Part shown: piece after piece, positions 1-10,600 of the stretch
How the letters are laid out: each line of letters opens with the position of its first letter
Numbering within the stretch: the stretch's first letter is position 1
Assembly: GCF_000003605.2 (NCBI RefSeq)
Contig: NW_003155741.1
Coordinates: 264,583 to 294,920, forward strand
Reading direction: 5' to 3'
Length of the DNA: 30,338 nucleotides
From: Saccoglossus kowalevskii
Taxonomy: Eukaryota > Hemichordata > Enteropneusta > Harrimaniidae
Translations under genes and position numbers: made by a program
The notes under the pieces: model-generated
The model's database searches: none
The model's input: only the letters and a program-made list of their open reading frames with translations
What the model was told of the DNA's origin: nothing

Positions 1-755
1 ATTAATTTTCAGCTTTTGATATTTCGAGTAGTAATGATCACGTTTCAATGAAACTTGGGACATAGTTACTTGAGAACTGTGCAAAGACCTAATTAGTTTT
101 TTGGGTAAATATTTGTGCATATTAATCACCTTATTAGCATAATTAGTGAATTTTCAGCTTTTCACCTGATATCTCAAGTACTAATCATCACATTTCAATG
201 AGACTTGCGACATAGATGTTCTAGGACTATGCAGAGACCTGATTAATTTGGGGATAAGTAATTGTGCCTATCAATTACCTAATTTGCATAATTAGTTAAT
301 TTTTTGCTGTTCTATGGCTGTCTAAAAACCACTCATTGGATTTCAATGAAACTTTTAAAGAGTACCCATCACATTTCAATGAACCTAGGACTATACACCA
401 TATTAGTTTTTGGTAAATATTTATGCTTCTTAATCACCTAATTAACATAATTAATTAATACTGATATCTCAAGTATTAATCATCACATTTGAATAAAACT
501 TGGTAAATAAATGCTCTAGGATAATAATAGACAGCCTGATTAATTTTGGGTTAAAATCTGTTCATATTAATTCTCTAATTAGAATAATAATTAATATTTT
601 TTTGGTTCTAATCACATTTCAATGAAACTTGGTACATTGTGCAGACCTTATTAGTTTTACACTTAAATCTGTTCATATTAGTTACCTTATTTGCATAATT
701 AGTTTTCTGCGTTTCCATCAATATCTCTAGTACAAGTAATTTTGAATTAATTTTT
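1..755. repeat. Degenerate ~140-bp tandem repeat (about five copies)
   Basis: Blocks recur in the same order: 'tcacatttcaatgaaacttgg', then 'acctgattagttttggg', then 'gcatattaatcacctaattt', then 'cataattagt' followed by a 'ttttcagctttt' box. Copies of the 'atttcaatgaaac' box sit near 40, 195, 345, 375 and 615, and the 'gacctgatta' box near 88, 236, 532 and 645, so spacing is roughly 130-150 bp with indels. Copies are clearly diverged from each other. No coding potential is visible. A further isolated copy lies at about 1822-2030. This could be an old satellite or the body of a tandemly duplicated mobile element. Confidence 0.75.
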
Positions 756-789
756 AATGTGTACTATGAGCACACGGGAGTTCTTTCTA

Positions 790-1175
790 AGCTTTCTTTG
801 ATCATATTTTATATTAATATTTTATCAAAGTCTAGTTTGCGTAGCTTAGGTTTAGTAAAGGGGAAAAGGTACATGTGTATAGTACATATAATTGTTCCAT
901 ACCTACCCTCTTTTAATACTAAACCTAAGCTTCGTAAACATTTCTATTTTAAGTCACAGGATATTCAACTTTTATTTAATTAAACTTGAATTAAAATGCA
1001 ATTCTATGTTGAAATGCATTCAATTGAGTTTAATTAAACTCCAAATAAAACACAACCCTATATAGGATGCGTTTTAATCAAGTTCATATCGCAACTATAT
1101 TAAAAGTTAATTCAACTATATTAAAAGTTAATCCAATGTGTGTGTTACGACAGTAAGACGTGTATGTGTGTTTGT
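790..1175. repeat. Copy 1 of a ~390-bp duplicated module with an internal palindrome
   Basis: This stretch aligns along its length with 1222-1612. Shared landmarks are 'tatattaatatt', 'gcttaggtttagt', 'actaaacctaagc', 'gagtcacagga' (or 'aagtcacagga'), 'caacttttatttaattaaac', 'gcaactatattaaaagttaa' and 'taagacgtgtatgtgtg'. Within it, a left arm at about 834-858 (core 'gcttaggtttagta') is matched by its reverse complement at about 917-938, so the segment can fold into a hairpin. No ORF of note. Confidence 0.75.
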
Positions 1176-1221
1176 TAGTGTTAACATTGTGACAACTTTC
1201 ATTTTACATTACAAATATCAA

Positions 1222-1612
1222 GTTCATAGTTTATATTAATATTTAAATCAAATTTAAGTCAAGTTTGCATAGCTTAGGTTTAGTTAATTGGAAAGTTATG
1301 GTATAATTTATACATGTATTGATAATAAATTTAATTGTACATTTGTACCATACCTTTTACTAAACCTAAGCTTTGCAAATATTTTTATGTTGAGTCACAG
1401 GATTTTCAACTTTTATTTAATTAAACTTGAATGAAAACGTAATTCTATGTTGAATTGCATTGTAATTGAAACCAATAATCCAATTAAAGCGCAAACCTAT
1501 ATAGGAATATGTTTTAATCCAAACATAACGCAACTATATTAAAAGTTAATTTAACTATATTAAAATCCAATGTGTCTAGTTGCAATGATGGTAAGACGTG
1601 TATGTGTGCGTT
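1222..1612. repeat. Copy 2 of the ~390-bp duplicated module
   Basis: Direct repeat of the 790-1175 module, offset by about 430 bp, with the same internal inverted arms (about 1262-1284 and 1357-1379). The arms stay complementary while the loop between them has diverged more. Confidence 0.75.
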
Positions 1613-1821
1613 TGTCTTCATCAACATTGTAACGACGACTTGTAACGACTTCCATTTAAGTTTATACCTACAATACTATGTGACGACAAACCTACCAAGT
1701 GACTACCCTCACAATTTTTCATAATTTATATTAATAGTTAGTGTTAGCTTAGTGTTAATAACGGGGGAACGTATAGTACAGTTTGTATTAATATAAATAT
1801 GTTTTGGACTAAGGTACAGAT

Positions 1822-2030
1822 ATGATTAGTCAATTTTTTGGTTTTTCCACTGACATTTCAAGTACTAATCATTACATTTAAGTGAAACCTGGTACATAGA
1901 TACTCTATGACTATGCACAGACTTGATTAGTTTTGTGTTAAAACCTGTGCATATTAATTACCTGATTTGCATAATTAGTCAGTTTTCAGCTTTTCCAAAA
2001 ATATCTCAGGTACAAGTAATTTTTAATGTG
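1822..2030. repeat. Isolated copy of the ~140-bp repeat unit
   Basis: This carries the same ordered boxes as the array at the start of the window ('gacatttcaagtactaatca', 'gacttgattagttttg', 'gcatattaattacctgattt', 'cataattagtcagttttcag'). It follows the two ~390-bp modules, so the modules appear inserted into, or flanked by, the tandem repeat. Confidence 0.65.
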
Positions 2031-2630
2031 TTTCCAATACTCTCTGCACATGGGAGTTATTTTTAAGCTTTCTTTGATTGTACATGTATGTGCTGTATTA
2101 CCTACATGTATATTGCAAAGAATTATGTTTTGCTTTTCGTTTATTCCTTAAATTATTTGTACTGTTAGTCAAAATATATCTTCTGAAACATCGACACAGA
2201 CAATTTCACATTCAAACATTCACGTTACATAATTGAAGAAAGAATGTGAGCTGTTTTCATCAGTGCTGCCACATTGCCGCATAGCATGTCACTGAGAAGT
2301 CACGCACATGCACATATAATCAGACTGTGATTTGGTTGTTTCTGTATTGAGATAGAGATTAGTCATGGCGATTTTCAAACATTATATGTCGTGTATGATG
2401 AGCCTGCTGTGAAGACGAGGACTTTAGATTAATAGAGGCTTTCATCACAGTCGTGTTAAATTAAATTAATATCTACACAAAGCAGTATTCCACAGTGACT
2501 TAATTCAGCTCAGCAGGCAAATCAATATTAAATGTGTTTTTATGGATCACTCAATAATATCAACCATAACAACAACAACTACCATATATTAATAAATGCT
2601 GCTCGGACTGATAAATGTGATATACACTTG

Positions 2631-2735
2631 TATAGAAGATAATATTTGGTAATCGTAGTGCTAAATAACTATTAAAAATAGCTAACCAAATATTATCTTA
2701 AAAAATTACAAAATATTATCTTCTATATAACTACC
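2631..2735. repeat. AT-rich inverted repeat
   Basis: The block 'agataatatttggt' near 2637 is answered by its reverse complement 'accaaatattatct' near 2684. A further 'aatattatcttctatata' follows, matching in reverse the 'tatagaagataatatt' that opens the structure. The result is a compound foldback of about 100 bp. No gene is visible in it. Confidence 0.6.
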
Positions 2736-4519
2736 ATATATGGTGTACTGCTGACATTTATTTTTTGATTGGTAAAAAAAATATGATACATTATTGCATT
2801 ATATTTCTTATTCAAGTAGATGTGCTATAATTTCATTTCCCGTTCCTAGCATTGACCTGATTATTTGATTATCCTGCGAAAATATTGGAGAAACTGCATT
2901 TATTTTGTAACCCTATATGTTTTTCACCAAAATTTCCTGCAACATTTTGCACATTTTTAGATATTTTTCTATGATTTTCTAATTTTGTAATCAAATGGAC
3001 ATAATTTTCCATGGATCACATGTCTTGATCAACATTTTTTAACAAATATGGAAATATTTTATGCAAGTTTTCTTTTGTGACAGAAGTTGACTGGCAATCA
3101 AGGTCAACAAGTTGTATCTAATATGTTAACTGTATTAGGATTTTATTATCACTTTAAGAGTAACCTACTCTAATTTTATAATTAAGAGAGCATTCTCATC
3201 AAATATAGGAAACTTAATCATCTCAAGAACCATTAGCTGTGATTTCACTAAAATTGTCGAAATTATTGAAAAATTAATATTATGTTTCAGTTATGATTTC
3301 TGAACTACCTCATTTCTTATACTTAGAACAAAAGCAGAAATACCTATTTTTTTCCTGTATTTTAGGGGTAAATTTCTTAATTGTTCCAAATCTGTTGATA
3401 TTCTGCAAAAAAGAACATGTGATATATTTACAATACAGGATACTGCTCAAGATGTTGATGGCATTGAGACTGCTTAATTATACCTACTTGTATTACAAGT
3501 ACCCATAAACGCAAACAATATAGTTGGGCTGTGAAAATGCATTTAACTTAATTTGTCACAAATGTGCTCAATATTGATTCATCCTTAACAATAGGTTTCC
3601 ATGGCAATGTACAGTTGTATCGATGATTCACCTTCACCATGACTCAAAGTGTTAATATTATTGAATGAATTTATTTGAAAAGTCATCACTTACAATCATA
3701 CAATGTATATGCTACAACTTTTATGCAAATAGTTTTAAAAATAACAACCACTGAGAAAACTTGTATATGTGTGTAGATGTGTTTGGTACTTCTTTGCTAT
3801 TATGCAAATTATAGTCACATGTAACTTTCTCTAATGCCTTTTCACTTTCCATCCAATTAGACTTTATATAAAATATCAACATATAACTCATTGTCAAGCT
3901 TTCAACAATAGTCGTTCCAGTTGAATGGCCCCATTGTCGTTGCAAACACTGCCATCTGCCAATCGCTGCGTTCGCTGAGTGTGTAGCACCTTGCCGTATA
4001 AGAGTGGTGAAAATAGACATTGATCATTTGACTGACCTCTCATGAATACAACACGTTTGTAAATTCTCTGTTAGCGTACATGTGTATAGTAGGACGGATC
4101 TGTACACGATATTGTCACATTGTAACGTGCAATGATAGTCAACAAGAGACCGTGCCAGTTTGGGTTCGCCTACATCCCATTCTGCCAGTCTGTGGCAAAC
4201 TTACGACTAGATGTCTCCGCAGTACCATTGGTGTGTATCTTGATGTGTAAATTTCACTCCAAATGCCATGTTATTATTTGAGTTATGTCCGTTTTGGCTA
4301 GGTTTGATTGATGTCGTTGTTTGTTAAGAGGACTGGCCCACAGTTGGTTTTGTTGACATGCTGAGGACAAATTAAGGATAACTTGAGTGAAGTTTTCCAC
4401 TTACACTACTTTCTGAAATTAATATTTCCTCAATATTATTTTTCCATCTTTATATATATATATATATATATATATAATCTTATTTTAACTTGCTACTTCT
4501 TTGTGTATTTGATTGGCAG
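2736..4519. other. Upstream intron or flank of the RhoGAP gene; no supported exon
   Basis: This leads up to the first recognised RhoGAP exon. Short ORFs here (for example 3293-3508 + and 3721-4020 -) show no family resemblance. The segment 3890-4290 is less AT-rich and has noticeably more CpG than its surroundings; see findings. Upstream WW/SH3-type exons expected for this family were not recognised and are probably outside the window. Confidence 0.5.
4450..4476. repeat. (TA)n microsatellite
   Basis: An uninterrupted run of about 13 TA dinucleotides lies just upstream of the first RhoGAP exon in the window. Confidence 0.9.
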
Positions 4520-4615
4520 GTAACTTCACCAAAGACTACAGTGCCTCATGGATGGAAACAAGAGACTAATGATGAAGGAGACTTGGTTTACATCAATGAA
4601 GCTACTAAAGATAAG
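4520..4615 (+). CDS. ARHGAP12-like: RhoGAP exon a: first WW domain
   Basis: The acceptor is ...gattggcag and the donor gtgagt; phase 0 at both ends, 32 codons. It encodes P-H-G-W (W12) followed by an acidic turn, then L-V-Y-I-N and T-K-D-K, the start, middle and end of a WW domain. The second signature tryptophan is not in this exon; it is supplied by the first codon of the next exon. No in-frame ATG is present, so this is not the first coding exon. Confidence 0.9.
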
Positions 4616-7600
4616 GTGAGTGTATTGTTACATAGTATGCTTTGTCTGTGGTAGACAGCTCTCTGACAGGTATTCAGCCTTCTTTCTCGTAATACAATGA
4701 CACTGATATTACAGTCTTTTCCTTTGTGTTCGTTCTCTTCAATATATATATTTTTTTTTTTTGCTTGCCATGCTCCCTATATTTGCTGTCACTGTACACA
4801 GAAACACGTTTTATGATTGCTCTGCAGTTTGGATTTATGCTTGAACACTTGTCAACATGTGGTTCATATTATGGTATTGTGTCTGTGGTTACAGAATTTA
4901 TATTAATTTAAAAATATGCTATTCACTTTTGTTTGTAAAGTGAAATATTAGAAAATAATATATTCAGAAACATGCTAGGGTAATGAAAAGTGATAAAAAA
5001 AAAATGATAAAATTATCCATGAAATATGGGAACTGTTAAGGGCTAAATACAATGGAAATAAATTCTACAAATATGTATGCACTGAAAACTGACATATGCT
5101 AAGAGTTTTCATTTTGTTATATATTTTGCATGGTAAACTACACTTAAAATACGGAATTTCTAACCTGTATACAAAAAATATTGAAAGCATGTAGCAGTAT
5201 CATGCAAGTGGAACACAATAGGAGGCCTATTGTCTAAATTTGCCTTTTGTTATTCATTGAATTTTAAAACATAAGTGTTTAAAATAAAGTTTACAATTTG
5301 ATACCCAGGTATGTTTTTGGCAAATGAAATACACATGTAAGGACATGCAACAGCGAAAGTTAAGCTATTGCCGCACAGTATGTATATGCATAGTAGTGGC
5401 AAATACTTGTGGCATTGTCAATATGTGACGAGAAACAGACTAAAGTTCACTTTACCAAACTGTCTAAACTATTCTCATACTGTAAAACATGTTGAAAAAG
5501 CGGCATGCAATTTTAGCGAATTGTGGTAAAATGACGTAATAGCGAAATGTTGATTTAGCGAATCTCTCTTGTCATTGTTGATATTTTTGTTTGGCGGCCA
5601 TTTTGAATTGATAATAAAGTCATTAGCGACATCTTGAAATAGCGAATCAGTTCTCTCGCTAAATTCACGAAAAAGACATGCTCGTGAAAAAGACATGTTT
5701 TACAGTATATTATAGCATGCATTACATCTACTGAAGACAAACGTGAAATGGACACCCCAATATGGGTGGCTCCAATCAATAAAACTACCGATTCTATAGC
5801 TTGCATACTTGTTGATGGAAATTCATTTCTAATATCATCAGTGTGTTTGATTTATAGTAGACACAGTACATTTATATGTGTATCACGTATTACTGTTCTA
5901 AAATGCAAACACAGATGATTCATGTGGAATTCCTAAACTCAATATGAAATTTGATCGCATTATATCATCAATAACTGTCACCGTAATTATATTTAATATT
6001 TTAAATGATACACCAGTCATCATCAGACTTGAAAATTTCGGGTATGAGTATTGATGACGAACCACTCTGCCAAGGTTTGTTCTTTGTTTGGAATACTGTA
6101 GAATACTTTATTTTCGCTTGGAATTTATTTTTTGTTATTTTCACTGAAAGGATGATTCCGTGAAAATAAAATCCAGCGAATATACTTTTTTCCCTATAGT
6201 TCACATTCAACTCGTCAAAAATCAGTGAAAATAAATTCCATACAAAACACCCAAAATGCCTTTTCAGCGAAAATTAATTCCAGCGAAAATAAAGTATTTC
6301 ACAGTATTTGAAAGACTATCTGAAAAAATGTACTTATTAAAATATAACAGTTTTTAAATTCATTTTCCTTTGTGGTTGAAAAAACAAAAAAATTTCTTAA
6401 AGGTACAGCTTTATTCCAACAAAAATTACGTTGGTAGTTGATAATGTGTACACAAAATTATACTGTGAGAGAATGCAATTATATAAAAATATTATAAATC
6501 ACAACAAAAAATAATATACACAGGTATTGAGAAAATGTGTACATGTAGATGAATTCATGTAGGGCTGATTGTCCTTAGCATCCCTATTTTCGCCAGGGAT
6601 TACTCTGTAGCTATACGTCCCTGATAATAATACCGGGTACATGTAGTTGCACTCAATTTTATGACTGAGATGACTTGATAATATTTAAAAAGATTGACTT
6701 GTTATCTTATCACAAGCAATTAAACTATTATACTATCACAAAATACAAATGTAATTTCCTATAGATACAATCATTGTTCATCAATTAGTATCACATCTCT
6801 GTCCTCATTGCCAGTGACCGCCTCCGAAGAATGGGGAGATACATAAACTGATACGAGCAGGTCTAATTTCTATGTAACCCGTTCTGTCCTCATGGACTTC
6901 ATTTCAACACAGTTAACACTCATTGCAAACACCTTCTCTTTAATCATTAAATATGACCCAATTGATTGGAGAGAACTGGTTTGTGTTGGTGGTCTTATAC
7001 ATGTATTTGTATAATTCCTGGGAAAATTAATTAGTTAAAAAAAAATGTGGCTATATTAACTACGAGGGTAACTAATTTAGTGTGATACATTAAACTTTAA
7101 TAGAGTTAATTTAAAAATTAAAATCTGTATTTTAAAATTTAGTCAAGTTCAATTGAATGATACTTTAGAATAGATACACTGATAATTAGTCTCTGCAAGG
7201 AAGTGCAACTTATACCAAAGATTCCGTGAAGTCTATGCATGACACTTGCTATGATGCTGGCAATTGTTATGAATCCACTGAGCTGTCATTTTCAATTAAT
7301 GCCAATTAGCACTAATGATGTTAGATATAATACTTGGCAGCCTTGTTGTACAGCAGGGTAAGAAAGTCCAAATATGGGACAAATAAGATAAACTGAAAGC
7401 AGCATGTGGTCGTCATTATAAACATTACAGTAAAATAAAATTCTGTGCGTTCAATTTTATAAATGGGAACCCAGATATGCAGAGGATTCGTGGAAGACAA
7501 GCAGGAGAAGGTGACTGTTTTTGTTCGTTTTACTCTATTCAGTGCAAAAATAATTGCCCATTAATATCATCCAGAAAGTTTGTTGCAGCAGTTGGATAAT

Positions 7601-10600
7601 TTACATTTAAATGGAAGTAGACTCAGAAAAGTGGTTTGATAATCTGACAGCTTAAGCCTAGTTTTCAAAGGGAAATGGATTTTCGCTAAAAAAAAAAAAA
7701 AAGAGCATAACCTTTTATTCTGGAGGAAACCCCCATTGCTTTATTGTAATTAGCCGACGTTTCATGCATCCCTCGTTTCGCTTCTAGCGACGCTGACAGT
7801 AGTAATAGTATTTATCTTTTGTTGTGAAAAATGAGGAATATTATTACAATTCCCCGGTGACTCCACAGAACGGGAGATGCAAATGGAATCCATTATATTG
7901 TTAATGGTGTCTAGAGAATTGAGATGCTTTAATCTAAAAAAAAACCAAAAAACAATTCCACTTTGTGTTAGTGTAATACTTCATCATACTGTCAAGCGTT
8001 ACATTTTCGATTCTAGATATTTGATAATTCAAGGTCAATCACTAGGTCATATCAAAAAAGCCAAGATGGCTCTAGTGAAATTGTCACTGCCACAATATTT
8101 TTCCCCCTATTCCTGCAAAATTCACTAACATTTACACTTCCAGAATTAAAATTTGTGCTCGTGGTTTATGGCCAAAATCATCACATGATCATGATTTAAC
8201 TAATCTGTATTAATAATTTTGTCAAATAAGATTGTTGTGAATATGTGCAACCTAATTAATAGGTACCCTTAGGCAATTTGTTGCATATTTGGAGTTGTTG
8301 TTGCTTTGACCTTGTATACTATGCTGTAACCAGGTTATAACCACGGACATTCTAGAAAGATTATCGGCCAATTCAAGGCAGTCTTGGTACGAGTATTCAT
8401 CCTATCCATTGTACTGAGATTCTTTTATTCCTCAACTTTCTACCTGAGATCAGCATCTCATGTTCTCTAAAAACTCAAAATGTTTAGTACAAAATGTTAA
8501 GTTAATTTTGAGATATCACAATTACAGTATTTGAAAATAGTATGTTTCAACTGTATAATTTCTATCATTTTAAAAATTTGAAGAAACTTTTGTAAAATGT
8601 TTATCTCAATGTTTCTGAATGATGTAATAGAATGAGATCATAGCTTAGGTTTACGTCATAAGGTAGGGTTTCCTCAATTACTAGAATGCACACCCAACCT
8701 GCCAGCAAATTATGACAACAAAAGCATTGTGTACCTTCTCTTTGTACCGTATAAAAGTTTTTGTTATGTTCCTCAGTAGTGCAAGGCTGTCTAACAATAG
8801 CTGCACATTGATTGTGAATCTGCCGGTACTCCCAGAAAGTACCAGGACGTTTGACCTCTAGGGGTCATGTATAATTATTTAGTTGCGTTTGATCAAAAAG
8901 AGAATAAAACATACATTGTCATGAAATAGCAGTGGTTATTCATATCAAAAAGTGGTCTATCCTTCAGACTGAATGTAATTCATACTACTATACTGTAAAA
9001 TATTTTATTTTTGCTGGAATTAATTTTCGTTGAAAAGACATTTTGGTAGTTTTGTATAGCATTTATTTCCACTGATTGTAAAATCAACAAAAATGAATTC
9101 AAAGTAGGAACACAATATTTTGTAGCAATTGTATTGTTAACATTGACGTTTAGAAATGTCCATATAACATGCTTCACATGATTAGGACTCCTCCTAAATG
9201 GGTATTTTGACTCTGTTGACACCAATATGTTAATATAATATCATAGCATTCATTAAATAAAAGGCTAGACATGATACAAGATTTCTGGTTGTTGTGTAAT
9301 GACTCAGTCTCTCAGGTTGATCGTGTTCTGATTCATATCTCGGTGATGTTGATGAAAGCCCTGATTATCTGTGTGACTTAGTGTGTGACTCATTCCGATA
9401 TACCAAGTTTGCAATACTATTACGTAATAACTCAGTTGAGATGTACTTAGATATAAATTGAGAAAAGGTACTGTATTATCTGTTTTGTGAGTCATGTGAT
9501 CAACTGCTTGCTGTCTTCCCATGATGCAACATGCCAGGCAAAACTGAATAAATATATCAGTAGTGTTCATTTTATTTATACACGTATTTTTAACAACAGC
9601 TAAAACACATGAAAAATTTCGTATTGATCAAAGCTGCTTATATTTTTACCTAAATCTTTCTGAATCATTAATTCATTTACTAGCCAATACATTGCTACAA
9701 AAAAACAATAAAAACAAATAACATCTACTGAACAGTAAAAAGTGTTGTTATATAAAATTATAATTTCTGTCGTTTTGGCTCTTGGAGCTGGTCATGTGAT
9801 TTGCTTACGTGTATTTGGCTGACTGGTAAATGCACTAAATTAAAACCCAGTGAATATGTAAAATTGAGCATAGAACACATTATCTAAATGATAAAATTGT
9901 GAATTTAAAACCCACTGAAATATGCCTGAAATGGGAAATAATTGAAATTTAAACCGAGTGAAAATTAGTCATTTTACAGTAGCCTTGATACAAACTGGTA
10001 ATCTGCCTTGACAGCTTTATTTACGGGTAATGTATGATAAATATCAAAAAATGGTAATATGGTCTATTTTGACTTTCTCATTATCATTAATGACCCCATT
10101 GATTATTGATTTATAGTCGTATATTGCAGTAGTGATCATACTCGCTCATTTCATTTTGAAAACATAAACAAATCAACCTTACAATGTCTTTTATATGACA
10201 ACGAGAGGACCCCCAGCACTTACAGTCATGGTTCAGTGCATATTCTTATTTCATGTGTCAGTTGCATGGGACTCTGATCGAACAAGATGCAGTGCAATGA
10301 CTGTGGTGCTTTAATAGTGAAAACATCAGAATTCTGAACAAATATTCTCCAATCGTGATACCCCTTTGGTTTCCGTGCAACTTGTATTGGATTTAGTTAA
10401 GCATGAATGAACTGATTTCCTGCATGCTCTGGTTAAATTTCTGTGAAATGTACAGTGTCGTGGCAATAAAAGAAAGACGAAGATTATAATGCGATATAAT
10501 CCCGATAATAGCGTGTATGGATTGTACTTTGAATGATATTAAAATATGCAACCATCTGTCGATAAATCTATTGTAGTTTATGAGGGAGTGCTTGTCTAAT

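Noticed and set aside
1-760. CRISPR-like array
   Set aside because: Repeats are diverged, ~140 bp apart, and lack identical short repeats with unique spacers; the DNA is animal.
3721-4020. 99-residue minus-strand ORF
   Set aside because: No recognisable domain, and no partner exon or splice context was found; only the CpG content of the area is unusual.
6790-6910. Short minus-strand frame of about 33 codons with protein-like composition (G-Y-I-E-I-R-P-A-R)
   Set aside because: Stop codons on both sides, no start or splice sites that fit; could be a decayed repeat fragment but not supportable as a gene.
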